In this document: positions 29,211-37,336 of the stretch, piece by piece
Numbering within the stretch: position 1 is the stretch's first letter
Layout: each line of letters opens with the position of its first letter
From: CAYUST01 sp964447535
GTDB lineage: Bacteria > Patescibacteriota > Gracilibacteria > Absconditabacterales > Absconditicoccaceae
NCBI GenBank assembly: GCA_964447535.1
Contig: CAYUST010000012.1
Coordinates: 1-41,900, forward strand
Reading direction: 5' to 3'
DNA: 41,900 nucleotides
The notes under the pieces: generated by a model
The model's database searches: none
What the model saw: the letters and a program-made list of their open reading frames with translations, nothing else
Told to the model about the DNA's origin: nothing
Program-made: the position numbers and the translations under genes

Positions 29211-29933
29211 ATGCATTACTTATACTTTTTGATTGACCCGACGAAAGGATTGCTCAACTACTTATTTTCTATTACACACATAGTGTTTTATTTTGTCATA
29301 CTCATACTCTGTATATCTCACTGGCCAATTCTTAAATATTGGGGTACGGTGTTGTGAGGATTGCGAAAGAAAAGAACAATCGGAGGTAAACAAATTTGGC
29401 ATATTACTACTACCACATTACATCTCCATTTAGCGAAATATAAAACAATGTTTTCTGAGCATGAACGTAGTGTTTTTGCTCACAAGATTGGTTATATCCT
29501 GCGTGGACTATTGCTCATTTGTTTTTGACGAACGATCGTTTCATACCTATTTCGATCATTTGCTTCTACTGGATGACTCAATAGAGCTGAATTGACCAAT
29601 AGTCTGTTTGCAGATATCGACCTGAGTGTTTCTGATCAAAGTATAACTGACTCTCGAATCGTATCAGAGAAGACAGCAGTTGAGAAAGTCTTTGGTCCTG
29701 AGGCATGGATATCTACGCAAAACGATCTCCAGAAGTTGGATGTAATTCTAAATTATACAGCTGTCTATGAATTATTATTGCTAACTATTGCTGGATATTT
29801 CTTTCTTATCTCTTTGTGAAATAGTTTCCTCAAAAATACCGGCTGGTTCTTTGTCGTCGTGACTATTCTGCTACACCTAACTGCTACGCTTTTGGCTATG
29901 TATGAGCACATTTGGTCATGACCATATGCTTAA
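29211..29933 (+). CDS. Hypothetical membrane protein, 240 aa
   Basis: Visible as one frame only with UGA = Gly (five TGA codons). The product has hydrophobic segments near residues 20-38, 95-110, 185-205 and 212-232. A large polar loop (about 120-180) is probably extracytoplasmic. No family was recognised. A TATAAT at about 29181 may be its -10 box. The TAA stop is 17 nt from the stop of the convergent nitroreductase gene. Confidence 0.6.
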
Positions 29934-29950
29934 CCTTGTTTATAAGTGAA

Positions 29951-30604
29951 CTATCTGATTTCTATCACCCTCTCCCTAGGCCATCTCACCTTGGGCTTAC
30001 TTGCTGCGCTATCGTCTGCTGCCCTATAGCCAAGTGCACACAACACTACCGCTTCGTAGCCTTGTTCGGTAAGTCAGAGTTCTTCGTTGTATACATGAGG
30101 AATAAATCCACCCATAGGACAGGCATCAATTTCTAGTGAAGCACATGTGGTCACCAGATTTCCTAGTGCTATAAAGACTTGTTGATGAACATAAAGACGC
30201 ATAGTGCCTGCTTCTCTGTATTCACGCATACGTTCTTTGAGCATGGCTTGATATTTGCCCAGTCTCTCTGGATCTCCTCATTGCTCGAGTGTATATGTGA
30301 TATAGCTATTGATGTAGTTGTCATCGACATCGAGTAATCCACACAGAACTACGAGATGTGAGCATGTGGTGATTTGTGAGTGATTCATTGGACTACGTTC
30401 GAGCAGTTTCGCTTTCAACGTTTGATCATGGATGATGACAAATTTCCATGGTTGAATACCAAGTGAGGAGGGAGTTAATCTCAGACTTTCTTGGATAACG
30501 TGTAGCGTTTCTGAGGGTAGTTTTCTAGCTATATCAAACTTCTTGGTAGCATAGCGATGGTTGAGATGGTCTAGGTGCGGATGCATAGTGGTAAGAGTAC
30601 ACAT
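29951..30604 (-). CDS. NAD(P)H-dependent nitroreductase family protein, 217 aa
   Basis: An FMN enzyme of the NfsB/Frp fold: NHRYATKKFD near the N-terminus (FMN-phosphate binding Arg), LTPSSLGIQPWKFVI (the typical P-S-S-x-x-x-Q-P-W), and C-terminal ASLEIDACPMGGF with ALGYRAADD. Such enzymes reduce nitro compounds, quinones or flavins. TGA is glycine in LEQGGD and in EELGL. ATG at 30586 is an alternative start. Stop TAG. Confidence 0.92.
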
Positions 30605-30670
30605 AAAGTGATTTCACTGTACTGAAAAAGTCCTCCAAGACTAGAGTAGTTGCTTTTGTGTGTGGAGGCT

Positions 30671-31750
30671 TTACCAATCGATCAAAACTTGCTCTTTCTG
30701 AGGAGTCAGATGATTGAAAACGGTATGAAGAAGCTTCTTTCTGAGATGTGCAGCTACTTGTGCGATACTAGCTTCTTTCGTGGCTGGGTCAACTTTGACC
30801 TGACTACGAAGTGCTTTATAGTCAAATTTATCTCGGTCTACATTTTTGACGAGCATATCTTGTTGTGCTTTGGTAGCGCATTCCTGAGAGCAAAACCCTC
30901 GATGTTTGCGATACGCTTTGGGATCAGCGATGATGCGTGCATTGCATGGACTGTAGCGGCAGTTCTCACAGTTATCAGTTTTGATACCCGTGTAGATACA
31001 TTCACCAATGGGTATATGGGTGGTTTCATCACCGATAGGACAACTGACTCTACCATCAAACGTGTAGAGGTTGCCTAGCCAGTTTCCATCGTTGTGGGTG
31101 TTGGTGTATTTGACGACGCCACCATTGAGCGCATAAAAATTCGTCAGCCCAGAATCTTTGAGCAAGACGGAAAGTTTTTCACATCTGATACCTCAGGTGC
31201 AATACATAGCTACCTTTTTATCTTTGAGTTTGTTTTTATACTTTTCGAGGAGTTCGGGTACTTCTCTGAAATTAACTGTCCCTGCGGGAATGGCTCATTT
31301 GAAGTGTCCTACTTGCCACTCGTAATCGTTGCGCATATCCAATATTGCCCAGTCAGGGTCTTGGGTCTCGACGATACGTTTGAAATCATCTATAGGTATT
31401 TGTCTGTCTGCGGTCGCTACTTGCTGAGCTGTCACTTTTTTGCCCAAGGCAACAATTTCAGAGCGATATCTTACAATTAACTTTTCGAACTCATGAGTGT
31501 CTACATAGGTGGCTTTGGTGTCAATGTCGGGAATATCTTGAAAATAAGGGCTGTTTGCCAAATATCGTCTGTAGGCTTGTAACTGACCACGATTGCCGGT
31601 GACCGTTGCGCTGATACCTTCTTCACCAATATAAATACGCCCTTTGATGCCAATATCCTCCAAAAACAGCTTGTGTTGAGCAACTTCACTGTGTGGATCA
31701 GCTATATCTACGAATTTATAAAAGGTAAGTAAGCCAAACTTCGTTTCCAT
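30671..31750 (-). CDS. trhO: tRNA uridine(34) hydroxylase TrhO (YceA), 359 aa
   Basis: A rhodanese-family enzyme that forms 5-hydroxyuridine at tRNA position 34 using oxygen. The order fits the family: an N-terminal ferredoxin-like domain with GRIYIGEEGISATVTG, a rhodanese domain with WAILDMRNDYEW and the active loop CTGGIRCEK (its first Gly is TGA), and a C-terminal cysteine-rich segment (NCENCRYSPC ... FCSQEC). In-frame ATGs at 31795 and 31789 are possible starts, but METKFGLLTFYKF matches family N-termini. Stop TAA. Together with QueH it gives the window two tRNA-wobble-modification functions. Confidence 0.95.
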
Positions 31751-31883
31751 AAAGGGATTTGAAGAAAACGATAAAACATTGATCAGCATATGCATTTTCC
31801 CTGAATTTTCAATTGAAATTTACTCAGAAATCAGTAGCTTCCTATTGACAAAATCGTCTCAAAAAAAAGTTAAAATAAAACTT

Positions 31884-32267
31884 ATGGTACAATTATCTCA
31901 AAAATCTCTTTTCGCCAAGGTAGCACTCTTCACTGATGAGTTTGAACCGTGCGAGAAAATTGCACAGTCGATACTGCAAAACACTTCGTGCGTGACGCCT
32001 CTTCCACTCTCCGCAGTGGAAAATACGTTGAACGCACTGGATGAGGTGGACCTTGTTATCTTTGTCTCCAGAATCGTCCAACCTGGCAAAATCACTGACC
32101 CGCTCGCTACATATGCGACGACTTCATCTCAGTTTGTCAAAGCAGTGGGTGACGGCAAAAAAATTATTTACTTATCAGGCCATCACCTCTATTTGGTGGA
32201 TGATAGCCAAAAACAACAGGAAGAAATTGCACGCGAGATTGAGGCATTCTCACACTCACTTGCGTGA
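31884..32267 (+). CDS. Hypothetical protein, 127 aa, apparent UGA end
   Basis: Unrecognised; alternating strands and helices (VDLVIFVSRIV, KKIIYLSGHHLYLV) suggest a small alpha/beta domain. The frame meets TGA at 32265-32267, 24 nt before a strong terminator. No TAA or TAG occurs in this frame before the hairpin; reading UGA as glycine would carry translation through the terminator. TTGACA at 31845-31850 with TAAAAT at 31871-31876 (20-bp spacing, long) would start the transcript almost at the ATG. This is the second such gene in the window. Confidence 0.55.
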   Translation: MVQLSQKSLFAKVALFTDEFEPCEKIAQSILQNTSCVTPLPLSAVENTLNALDEVDLVIFVSRIVQPGKITDPLATYATTSSQFVKAVGDGKKIIYLSGHHLYLVDDSQKQQEEIAREIEAFSHSLA

Positions 32268-32290
32268 AACCATTCCTATCACTACCTGTG

Positions 32291-32318
32291 CCTTGCGGAT
32301 TTCCGCAAGGTTTTTTTT
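32291..32318 (+). terminator. Rho-independent terminator
   Basis: CCTTGCGGA and TCCGCAAGG form a perfect 9-bp stem with a 2-nt loop, followed by eight T residues. The T run overlaps the stop codon of the convergent gene at 32317. Confidence 0.9.
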
Positions 32319-33315
32319 ATTCCTGCCACAATGTTTGTGAGATGTCACAGACCTCAGGAGCGGATTGGGTAGCGAGCGCGTAGGCAGCAATGTCGAGTTC
32401 GCTCGGTTGATAGGCGAACAGATGAGGTGCAACGAGTGAAGAGAGAGGAGCAAGAAATCCATTTATGTTTGTACGATAGCTCTCTTGCATACTTTGCAAA
32501 AAGAGTGCGTCCTGACTAGCATCTGTGATCAAAAAACATTCACTTCCCGTGGGCAAGAACTGATGCATCCATTTACACAAACTCTCGGTAAAGAAACTAT
32601 TAGCTTCGAGAATGAGTTTGCTAGCGAGTTGCGGAAGTTGTGCACCGCGTTGATTGAGAAAATAATGTTGGACATCATGTTCTTGATAGCATGCATTGAG
32701 TAACTCAAGTCACATGTTTACTTTGTGCACGGACTTGTAATTTCCTTTTTCAATCACGATGAGATGGCAGATATCCTCCCACAAATAGCATAATGCAAAC
32801 GTATGGCGTTGCATCTTTTGACAGACATATTGTTTGATAAAAAAACTCTTGGGATAGAGGATATACTCACTCAGTTGACGATGACGATCTGGTGCACCGA
32901 TAAGCATATTCATTTTGACGTCGGGTTGTACACCCATGAGTTGCAGCGTAAATTGCACGTCGCCGGTATGCCCCAAGATATGCGTCTCAGGTTGTTTGTT
33001 GACGAAAATATCACTTATTTGATAGGTGATATAATCAGTAGTAATAGCTTGCTCTTGTTTCCATTGTGCAATTTTCTCAGCGATGAGTGCTTTGAAATCA
33101 CTGATAGATCGTGGTGTGCGACGTCTGCTTTGGACGTGAAATGTGGCAAATACAAATCCCCATTCATCAAGTAAATACGTATATGCTTTGATAGGTAATG
33201 AAGATGCTTGTTGCACTGCTTGGTGAAGTTTCCCTGTGAGTTGTCTTTTCAACAAATTACCACCATCACTATGGTAGAGTGTGATTATATCATCATGTTG
33301 ATAGACGAGATGCAT
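32317..33315 (-). CDS. Unknown protein, weakly FtsA/PilM-like, 332 aa
   Basis: No confident family. The segment around residues 190-205, CHLIVIEKGNYKSVHKVNMG, followed by a long helical region and then GSECFLITDAS...NINGFLAP, is reminiscent of actin-like ATPases such as FtsA and PilM. In those, a phosphate-2 strand precedes an IPIGG-like turn and a late GG motif. Here the phosphate-binding glycines are poorly kept, so if related it is degenerate. One TGA (NMGLE) joins two ORF fragments. It starts 11 nt after the uvrB stop and is probably co-transcribed with it. Confidence 0.5.
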
Positions 33316-33326
33316 ACAAATCTAAC

Positions 33327-34631
33327 CTAAAAAATTAAATCTTCACGTTGCACATCTGCATAGTCTTCGGTGAGAAGGTGTTTTGTTTTTTTGAGTGAAT
33401 CGAGTGAGGCAACTAGACTGGTGAAATCGCCCCCCTTGGGATAGACATACGTCACGGGATCGAGCAATCCTGTTGGTCTGATAATTTGCTCTACCACTTT
33501 GCCGGTATGTTGCATCTCGTATTCTGCGGGTGTCGCAGAGACAAAGAGTGTTTTGGCTTGCTGTTTTTTGGTCTCTTTGTGCCACTCTTTGTTAGTTGGT
33601 ACAATGGTACTATCCCATCACAATACCAATTGTAATTCCTCAAAATTCAGTGGCCTGTGGTGTAGTGCACTCGGTAGTCTAAATCCATGTTCTACCAATG
33701 TTTCTTTCCTGGATCTATCTCCACGAGGCATCGCAGCAAGCTGAGGAAGGGTCATATGAGACTCGTCTACAATGATGAGACAGTCATCTGGAAAATAATC
33801 AAACAACGTATGTGGTGGTGTGCCGTCTAGTCTTTTTTCAAAGTATGGCGAGTAGTTTTCAATACCATTTACAAAGCCTGTTTCTTTGATCATCTTGGTG
33901 TCATACAAGACTTTTTTCTTGAGTCTTTGCGCTTCAGTCAGCATATTTTTTTGTTCATATTCTTTGCATCTTGCTTCCATTTCTGCTTCTATCGCTTCGA
34001 GTGTGCTATCGAGCTGGCTCATATCTTGCATAAATTGTGTTGCTGGCCAGCAGGTCATATGCTGACGTTCGCCCAAGAATTGATAGGTGAGTGAGTCCCT
34101 CGCTTCGATACGCTCGAGGATGTTNNNNNNNNNNNNNNNNNNNNNNNNNNNNNNNNNNNNNNNNNNNNNNNNNNNNNNNNNNNNNNNNNNNNNNNNNNNN
34201 NNNNNNNNNNNNNNNNNNNNNNNNACGATCACATCTTCTCTCGAGAGGAGTGATGCCATCGTTGCTAGTCTATACATTTCTATCTCATGATTGATGGTCG
34301 CTTCTTTCTCTATATAGACGCCTTTCTCGGGCAAATAACTTTCTGGTTGATAATAATCAAAGTACGAGACGAAATAATGCACCGCATTGTTTGGGAAAAA
34401 ATATTTGAACTCTGTCGCTAATTGAGCAGCCAGTGTCTTGTTGTGCGAAAGTACCAACGTCGGCTTTTGGAGTGACTGTATCACGTTTGCCATCGTGTAG
34501 GTTTTTCACGTTCCTGTCGCTCCGAGCAAGGTAATGGCAGGCAAACGTTCTTGCGAAAAACCTTCGATAATCGAAGCTATTGCTTTGGGTTGGTCTCCAG
34601 ATGGCTGGTAGGGATGATCGAGTTGAAACAT
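33327..34631 (-). CDS. uvrB: UvrB excinuclease subunit, C-terminally short and gapped
   Basis: UvrB is the damage-verifying helicase-like subunit of UvrABC nucleotide excision repair. Present are MFQLDHPYQPSGDQPKAI, Walker A GATGTGKT (the Gly before Lys is TGA), the beta-hairpin sequence YFDYYQPESYLP, the DESH motif (VDESHMTLPQL), FVSATPAEYE and VEQIIRPTGLLDP. Then the frame ends within about 35 residues at TAG. The second RecA-like domain (motifs IV-VI) and the UVR domain are absent. A 100-N gap (34125-34224) replaces what should be roughly 80 residues after SREDVI. Total length is about 430 residues against about 660 normally. Either a real truncation or an assembly artefact. Confidence 0.85.
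34125..34224. other. Assembly gap of 100 N inside uvrB
   Basis: A run of exactly 100 N, the usual placeholder for a scaffold gap of unknown length. Comparison with known UvrB suggests that more than 100 bases are missing. Confidence 0.99.
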
Positions 34632-34675
34632 TTGTATGGTATACAGTTTTTATTTTGAAAAGCAAACTTACACAA

Positions 34676-34700
34676 AAAACCCCTGCAGATACTGCAGAGG
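34676..34700 (-). terminator. Terminator of the FN3 surface protein gene
   Basis: CTGCAG and its complement around ATA, extended by C/G pairs, is followed on the minus strand by six U residues. It lies 38 nt past the stop at 34739. Confidence 0.75.
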
Positions 34701-34738
34701 TTTAAAATATTTATATATAGGACCAAACTAACTTCGGT

Positions 34739-35707
34739 TTAGTGTTCTACTCTTCTTACTCTGTAGACGAGGAAGACGATAGTAGCAACGATCATGAGAC
34801 CGATGATCAAGTCAGTCGTAGGACCAACTTTGGGTGGAGTTTGTACAGTAGTAGCTGGTGCCTTCACCTCATCGACTTTGACGGTTTGGATATGTTCTTT
34901 GCCTACTGCTTCACCATCTGCGTTGAGCGCTCTGAGCTTGAGGAAGTAGTTACCAGATTTAGAAACGGTGAAAGTGTATTTACCTGCTTCCATCTTTGCT
35001 GTTCCTACTTTTTGATAGGTTCCTTCGCTTTGATGTCTCAAGTTTACTTCAACTGTTTCTGCAACTGCTGAAGGCTTCCAGGTCAAATCAACACTACTAT
35101 CTTTGAATGTGTAACTTACGCCTTCAAATACTTTGGTAGATGCATCAACCATATCGTCACCACCTTTGGTAGTGAAGGTCAACTCATTTGAAATAATAGA
35201 AAGTGGTTCAACGGTAGGATCAGTAGGATGTACAGGAGCAACTACAATGTAGTATGTCTTGCCTGCCTCGAGTCCATCGAGCTTGAGGAAAACCGTAGTA
35301 TCTTCTGTCTTTTCAACTTCTACTACTTTGTCGGTAATTTTTTCAAAGTCTTGTGTAGCGAGTGTGCTGTTTGAGTAGTAGATCTTGTATTTTTCAACTG
35401 CCTTGTCCTCGAACAGTACTTGTGTGGTCTTGATAATTACGTGGCCTGTCTCAATTTCATCTGTTTCAATCATTTCTTCTCCTGCAAATTTCCATTTATC
35501 ACTTTCCATGTCATCGAGAATGTCTTCAGCAGCATCATGTTCAACTGCACCAGTTGGCGCATCAGAGTTTTCAAGCTCTTTGAGTAGTTCGGCTAGTGCT
35601 TGATCGCTCCCTGTGTCTGTTTGTGCAAAGACGAAAGAAACTCCAAATGAGTTGATAAGTAAAACAGTAGTGACAAATGCGTACAAAAAACCTTTGTTGC
35701 CTATCAT
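34739..35707 (-). CDS. Exported FN3-domain protein with C-terminal anchor, 322 aa
   Basis: A signal peptide (MIGNKGFLYAFVTTVLLINSFGVSFVFA) is followed by an acidic stretch. Two fibronectin type III-like domains come next: one ends in KLDGLEAGKTYYIVVAPV, and the second runs from about 195 to 275 with SSVDLTWKPS. A Thr/Pro linker, a C-terminal membrane helix (LIIGLMIVATIVFLVY) and a basic tail (RVRRVEH) complete it. The topology is that of a surface protein anchored at its C-terminus. No clear LPXTG sortase motif precedes the helix. It has no TGA codons. It sits upstream of uvrB on the same strand, but a terminator lies between. Confidence 0.8.
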   Translation of the reverse strand: MIGNKGFLYAFVTTVLLINSFGVSFVFAQTDTGSDQALAELLKELENSDAPTGAVEHDAAEDILDDMESDKWKFAGEEMIETDEIETGHVIIKTTQVLFEDKAVEKYKIYYSNSTLATQDFEKITDKVVEVEKTEDTTVFLKLDGLEAGKTYYIVVAPVHPTDPTVEPLSIISNELTFTTKGGDDMVDASTKVFEGVSYTFKDSSVDLTWKPSAVAETVEVNLRHQSEGTYQKVGTAKMEAGKYTFTVSKSGNYFLKLRALNADGEAVGKEHIQTVKVDEVKAPATTVQTPPKVGPTTDLIIGLMIVATIVFLVYRVRRVEH

Positions 35708-35880
35708 GAATGGAAAGCGTAATAAAAGGGTAAAACACATTGTGCGTTGACGACATACTACTCAACCAAACGGTATTTGCAAATTATTGATTGTTTTTTT
35801 GTCAAAAATCTGTATATCGAAAAAGTGCTATGAGAAGCGGTGTTTCAACTCTTGACAACACTCCTCACTGAGAGAACTGC

Positions 35881-35908
35881 TTTACAGTAATCAAACATAG
35901 TATATAAT
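35881..35908 (+). promoter_or_regulatory. Promoter of frr
   Basis: TTTACA (35881-35886) and TATAAT (35903-35908) are spaced by 16 bp, placing the start about 20 nt before the ATG at 35935. Confidence 0.65.
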
Positions 35909-35934
35909 ATTATTTTATTTTTTGCTATAAACCT

Positions 35935-36489
35935 ATGGACATCACCCCCTTTCAGCAGGCTTGTACCAAGTCTATTTCTTTCCTCGAACAAACATTTTGA
36001 CAACTACATTTATGAAGAGCGTCAAGTGGATTGGTGGAGCATATTGATGTCTTTATTCCTTCATGGGGAATGACGCAGAAAATCAATCAGATAGGCAATA
36101 TTATTATCATGGATGCACAGACGATCAAAATCGAACCTTGGGACAAAAGTACTCTTGCTGCTATTGAGAAATGAATTTATGATGCAGACTTGTGATTTAC
36201 TCCGCGTAACTATGGAGATCATATTCTCATCTCTGTACCTCCTCTCAATCAAGAACGCAGAAAAGAGTTGACCAAACTTGTTTCCAAAGAATGAGAGGAA
36301 ACAAAAATAGCCATCAGAAATCATAGGCATGACATGCGCAAAATTATTGAGAACGCCCTCAAAAACGAAGAAATTTCTGAAAACGAACAAACAGCAACAG
36401 AAAAGCAGATCGACGAGCTCACCAAAAAATACAACGAGATGATCGATCAACACGTGAAGATCAAGAGTGAGGAAATTATGAAGATATAG
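35935..36489 (+). CDS. frr: Ribosome recycling factor, 184 aa
   Basis: Splits post-termination ribosomes with EF-G. The family signatures appear in order: HLGRASSGLVEHIDV (its Gly is TGA), INQIGNI, IEPWDKSTLAAIEKGI, GFTPRNYGDHILISVPPLNQERRKELTKLVSKEGEE and IRNHRHDMRK. Six TGA codons in 185 shatter it under the standard code. Stop TAG. The length matches the family exactly. It is a single-gene transcript with its own promoter; repeat copy E and a bidirectional terminator follow. Confidence 0.97.
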
Positions 36490-36501
36490 AACGAGTAGTT
36501 A

Positions 36502-36615
36502 GTCATTCTGAGCGCAGCGAAGAATCCAGGAAACATCAAAGAACAAGATGTACATGGATTTTTATACCCTTTAGGGTGCTTCACCCACTCGCTTCGCTCG
36601 GGGATTCAGAATGAC
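36502..36615. repeat. Copy E (full) of the dispersed repeat
   Basis: The ends GTCATTCTGA (36502-36511) and TCAGAATGAC (36606-36615) are perfect inverted repeats. Inside are GCGAAGAATCCAGG and a TTCGCTCGG-rich arm. It lies between the convergent genes frr and the 174-aa unknown. It is the most complete copy. Confidence 0.8.
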
Positions 36616-36663
36616 GAACGTTTATTAAGAACTGAGACTTTCAGACTCCAGAATACGAAAAAA

Positions 36664-36690
36664 GTTGGGCGATACACCCAACCTTTTTTT
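36664..36690. terminator. Bidirectional terminator
   Basis: GTTGGG and CCCAAC with a 7-nt loop are flanked by an A run on the left and a T run on the right, so the hairpin can end transcription from both convergent genes. Confidence 0.8.
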
Positions 36691-36697
36691 AATTTGT

Positions 36698-37222
36698 CTA
36701 CCCGAACAACTGTTTCCACCACGGTTGCTCTTTTTTCTTCTTCGCCTGGTTGACGATGTCGGTGGCGAGAGCATTGATGAAGTTTGCATCATCATTGATT
36801 TGCTGTGCAAGCAACTGGTTTGCATGCGCAAACCGTGTTTCAGGCACTAGCAACAACATCCTTGCCCATCTTAGTTTGAGCGTGATGTCATTTTCAATTT
36901 TGACCAACTCCCACAAAGAGGGGGCCATTTTATTGAGTAGTTCTTTTTGGTCCGGATAAAGACCCTGTCCTTGCTCGAATCCATCTACTACTTCAAAATG
37001 CCTCGCTTTGAGCGCATTCCAGACAGGAATAATGATGAATGAGTACCAAAACTCCTTTCTGAGAAGCGAGTCCTGGAATAACCTTCGTTCTGCGGTATTC
37101 CAATCCATGTAGGAGTCCAGAAAGATGCCGAATGTCTTGCCTGGAAGGATTAAATCGTTTTTTACCAGTTCTTGAATTTTCTGTTGTGTCTCCTCAGAGA
37201 CTTGATTTTTTGTATCTTGCAT
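36698..37222 (-). CDS. Hypothetical protein, 174 aa
   Basis: Unrecognised soluble protein, predominantly helical, with several Trp residues and an ending KKKKEQPWWKQLFG that could contact membrane or a partner. It has no TGA codon and no motif. Start ATG at 37222, chosen over an in-frame ATG two codons upstream. Stop TAG. Divergent from the PKD protein gene. Confidence 0.65.
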   Translation of the reverse strand: MQDTKNQVSEETQQKIQELVKNDLILPGKTFGIFLDSYMDWNTAERRLFQDSLLRKEFWYSFIIIPVWNALKARHFEVVDGFEQGQGLYPDQKELLNKMAPSLWELVKIENDITLKLRWARMLLLVPETRFAHANQLLAQQINDDANFINALATDIVNQAKKKKEQPWWKQLFG

Positions 37223-37301
37223 GGTCAATATTTTTATGAATTTTATATCAATTTATACTAGAAAGTCAACTATACTTTTAGTCTATTTTGTGGCTGATTT
37301 T

Positions 37302-37330
37302 TTGCTTTTGGGAGCGGTTTGTGGTATACT
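37302..37330 (+). promoter_or_regulatory. Promoter of the PKD protein, leaderless arrangement
   Basis: TTGCTT (37302-37307), a 17-bp spacer and an extended -10 TGGTATACT (TATACT at 37325-37330). The predicted start base coincides with the ATG at 37337. Confidence 0.6.
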
Positions 37331-37336
37331 TGAGGT

